This document shows, piece by piece, positions 20,158 to 22,240 of a stretch of DNA of 22,240 bases. The stretch covers positions 1 through 22,240 of IMG/VR virus record IMGVR_UViG_3300027917_000185. One strand, 5' to 3'. Numbering within the stretch: position 1 is the first letter of the stretch; every line of letters starts with the position of its first letter. A program made the translations under genes and the position numbers. The notes under the pieces were generated by a model. It was not told the DNA's origin, made no database searches, and worked only from the letters and a program-made list of their open reading frames with translations. The stretch is from a virus.

Positions 20158-22240
20158 TACAAATAGAAATAGAAGGGGTGTTCTTGGACTTATACGACCT
20201 TGACCCTCCAAAATTAACATTAAGTATTGAAGATATATTAACAACTCAAACGACGACCCCTTATACCAAAGAGTTCCGTGTTCCTGCATCAAACAACAAT
20301 ACCGAACTATTCAAAGATTTGTTTGAGGTTAATGGTTATGACTTTGATGTCTCACAAGAAAGACCTGCAACCATCTTATATAATGGACAAGAGTTTGTGA
20401 GGGGTGAAATACGAATTAACAATATCTATAAAAATCATAGAACCAATAAGTTTGACTATGGTTTGATTTTTATTGGTGCGATAAGGGACTTCTCAAATAA
20501 CTTGGGTGAAACCCCCCTATGTGATTTGGACTTCTCTGATTGCGGACACGCTTTGACAAAAGCCAATATTGAAACAAGTTGGAACGCATACCCTGAAGGG
20601 GGTCTTAATGATGGATTATTCAACGGATGTGTTCTATATCCACTTGTTGATTTTGGAAACACCTATGACAGCAATATTGACCCTATTGAAGGTGTTATAC
20701 AAAACGGGGGGACATATGGTTTCACATCATCTTCAAATGCAATTGAATTAACTTATTTCAGACCTTGTGTGAGGGCAAAAGATATTATAGATAAGATATT
20801 TGCAAACGCGGGTTATACATATACTTCAAATTTTCTTGAAACAAGTCTTTTCAGACATTTGTATGTTGGCGCTTGGGGTGATGATAATGAATTTGAGTTG
20901 AACCCCTCTTTTTATGCGTATCCAAATACAATAGAACCAATTTATACATCAACAGGTGAATTTGTTGTTAATATTGATGAAGCAACAAATAACACAAATG
21001 ATTGGAACTTCATAACCAATAGATATGTCGTTCCACAAACGGGAGTATATGATATATTTGGACTTATATTAACAAATAATTTTTGGATTGACCCTCAAGA
21101 CCCAGGGCCGAAATCTGTTGAATGGACAACAAGATTGTATATTGCAGGAAACCCGACACCTATTGCCACAAATGTTCAAACTATTGAAAGTGATGGAAAC
21201 GCTTCAACAATTGGTATAACAAATGTGAGTGTTAATGATTATTCATTCACGGCGGGTGAAGAACTATATATCACATTAGAAGCAACCAACTCTTCAGATT
21301 GGGGTGGTAGTGATTTGCTTCCAAGTTATGGTAGTTCATTACAAACAAAGTTTGGAGTAAGATTTGAACCATCTTATAATGTCGGAGCGGGGTTAAGTTG
21401 TGAGTATTCACAGATACAATTTATAAGAGACATATTAACCAAATTTAGATTGGTTATGGTTCCTGATAAGTTTGACCCCTTAAACTTAATTATAGAACCC
21501 TGGAAGGACTATATTGGTTCGGGACAAGTATTGGATTGGACAGAGAAATTGGACTTAAATAAGGACATCCAATTGAAAGCGTTATTTCTTGAACAGAAAA
21601 GTGAAATTGACTTTTTAGATAAGGAAGGTAAGGACTTTTTAAACGCAGAAAATGTTAATGCGTTTGACGAAGTATATGGAACACTCAAGGTAAGACCAAA
21701 CAATAAATTATTGGAAGGTGATAGGGAAATCAAGACGGAGTTTGTTCCTGCAATTGTAAGACAGATAGATGGTTCATTTGAGGGGACTGCAGGTATGGAC
21801 AATACAATCATACCTCAAATATATAACCCCGAAGTTGAACAAGATACTTCAGGGACAGCAAAACTTAAGAAAAGTCCTGTTGTTCCAGGTGTGAGGTTAT
21901 TTTGGTATGATGGTTTGAAACATACGGGGACACTTGCGGCAAGAGACAGGGCTTGGTATATGAAAGACACATCAACTAACTATAGTTTCACAAAGTTTCC
22001 TATGATTTCACAATTCAACGAATGGGGTGATAGGGATGATAGTTGGCAAGGTGTTGATACTCAAACAATTGACTTATGTTGGCAAAGAGAAAACACATTC
22101 ATAAGATTTGATTTGGCAAATGTTAATTTGGGACTATCCGTGTATGATGTATATTGGTCTGATTATATTGAATTGATATATGATAAGTCCTCAAGAAGAT
22201 ATACGGGTTATTTCATACTATCTGCGGAAGATTTGAATGA
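20154..22240 (+). CDS. Tail hub/baseplate-like protein, N-terminal part (continues at position 1)
   Basis: The gene starts in an ATGA overlap and is still open at the right edge. Joining base 22007 to base 1 gives 766 residues, 618 before the join and 148 after. The N terminus (MIQIEIEGVFLDLYDLDPPK, then YTKEFRVPASNNNTELFKDL) and DFGLIF/YGLIFIGAIRDFSN fit the hub or distal-tail family of Bacteroidota phages, in which the protein inserts beta strands into the tail tip. Later parts contain ILTKFRLVMVPDKFDP and FFWYDGLK-like aromatic stretches (LFWYDGLKHTG). It sits between the 462-aa tail protein and the tape measure, as a hub should. The C-terminal part is listed at 1-447. Confidence 0.8.
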   Translation, partial: MIQIEIEGVFLDLYDLDPPKLTLSIEDILTTQTTTPYTKEFRVPASNNNTELFKDLFEVNGYDFDVSQERPATILYNGQEFVRGEIRINNIYKNHRTNKFDYGLIFIGAIRDFSNNLGETPLCDLDFSDCGHALTKANIETSWNAYPEGGLNDGLFNGCVLYPLVDFGNTYDSNIDPIEGVIQNGGTYGFTSSSNAIELTYFRPCVRAKDIIDKIFANAGYTYTSNFLETSLFRHLYVGAWGDDNEFELNPSFYAYPNTIEPIYTSTGEFVVNIDEATNNTNDWNFITNRYVVPQTGVYDIFGLILTNNFWIDPQDPGPKSVEWTTRLYIAGNPTPIATNVQTIESDGNASTIGITNVSVNDYSFTAGEELYITLEATNSSDWGGSDLLPSYGSSLQTKFGVRFEPSYNVGAGLSCEYSQIQFIRDILTKFRLVMVPDKFDPLNLIIEPWKDYIGSGQVLDWTEKLDLNKDIQLKALFLEQKSEIDFLDKEGKDFLNAENVNAFDEVYGTLKVRPNNKLLEGDREIKTEFVPAIVRQIDGSFEGTAGMDNTIIPQIYNPEVEQDTSGTAKLKKSPVVPGVRLFWYDGLKHTGTLAARDRAWYMKDTSTNYSFTKFPMISQFNEWGDRDDSWQGVDTQTIDLCWQRENTFIRFDLANVNLGLSVYDVYWSDYIELIYDKSSRRYTGYFILSAEDLN
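22008..22240. repeat. Right copy of 233-bp terminal direct repeat
   Basis: This matches 1-233 except for tg in place of aa at 22052-22053 and g in place of c at 22142. The first change gives Ile to Val plus a silent Gly change; the second is silent in Val. Differences of this kind suggest two related viral genomes in the sequenced population rather than sequencing noise, which would hit coding positions randomly. Confidence 0.9.

Noticed and set aside
1-22240. tRNA genes, CRISPR arrays, insertion sequences, integrase or attachment sites
   Set aside because: I saw no cloverleaf with anticodon arms, no regularly spaced repeats, no transposase or recombinase motifs and no tRNA-end repeats, though a tRNA scan was not run.

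Overview
The window is best read as one complete genome of a small tailed phage (siphovirus type) that infects a member of the Bacteroidota. Its first 233 bases recur at its end (22008-22240) with three substitutions, and one 766-codon tail gene runs off the right edge and continues in frame at position 1. The sequence therefore closes into a circle of about 22,007 bp. The Bacteroidota assignment is inferred from AT-rich DNA, A-rich sequence instead of Shine-Dalgarno motifs before start codons, several TATATTTA/TATATTTG boxes resembling the Bacteroidota -7 element, and protein types common in Bacteroidota phages (XkdF-like protease fused to a minor-head-like region, the ITLDCR tail tube family, GRPKGVPN small terminase). 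All genes but one are on the + strand and most abut or overlap by 1-4 bases.

Layout, starting at packaging: small terminase (14956), large terminase (15224), a possible tail chaperone (16453), a tail-completion-like protein fused to a DUF1566 lectin-like domain (17118), an HK97-gp10-like protein (18323), two large tail/baseplate proteins (18769 and 20154 through the origin to 447), tape measure (472), minor-head/protease fusion (2124), scaffold-like protein (3495), major capsid (4079) and tail tube (5013). A strong terminator and new promoter follow. Next come a small Ig-like protein (5653), portal (6035), head-tail adaptor (7147), a repeat-bearing tail fibre (7724), a LamG-like adhesin (9478) and small genes including a holin-like one (11117).

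The control and replication region is compact. It has a single minus-strand gene (11424-11597), a strong terminator (11670-11712), tandem TTTGTCATA repeats, a ribbon-helix-helix repressor candidate (11823), a winged-HTH protein (11993), a 37-codon ORF containing a large stem-loop (12379), and a DnaB-like helicase (12489). After another terminator come a membrane coiled-coil protein (13881) and a sigma-like protein with a CxxC tail (14131), leading back to the terminases.

I recognise no DNA polymerase, primase, integrase, endolysin or tRNA. The phage appears to borrow most replication functions, and its lysis mechanism is not obvious. I found no clear new defence or mobile system. The most unusual points are the portal lying far from the terminase, the lectin-fused tail protein, the predicted repressor/operator switch around the lone minus-strand gene, the stem-loop beside the helicase, and the missing ATG starts of two adjacent genes.
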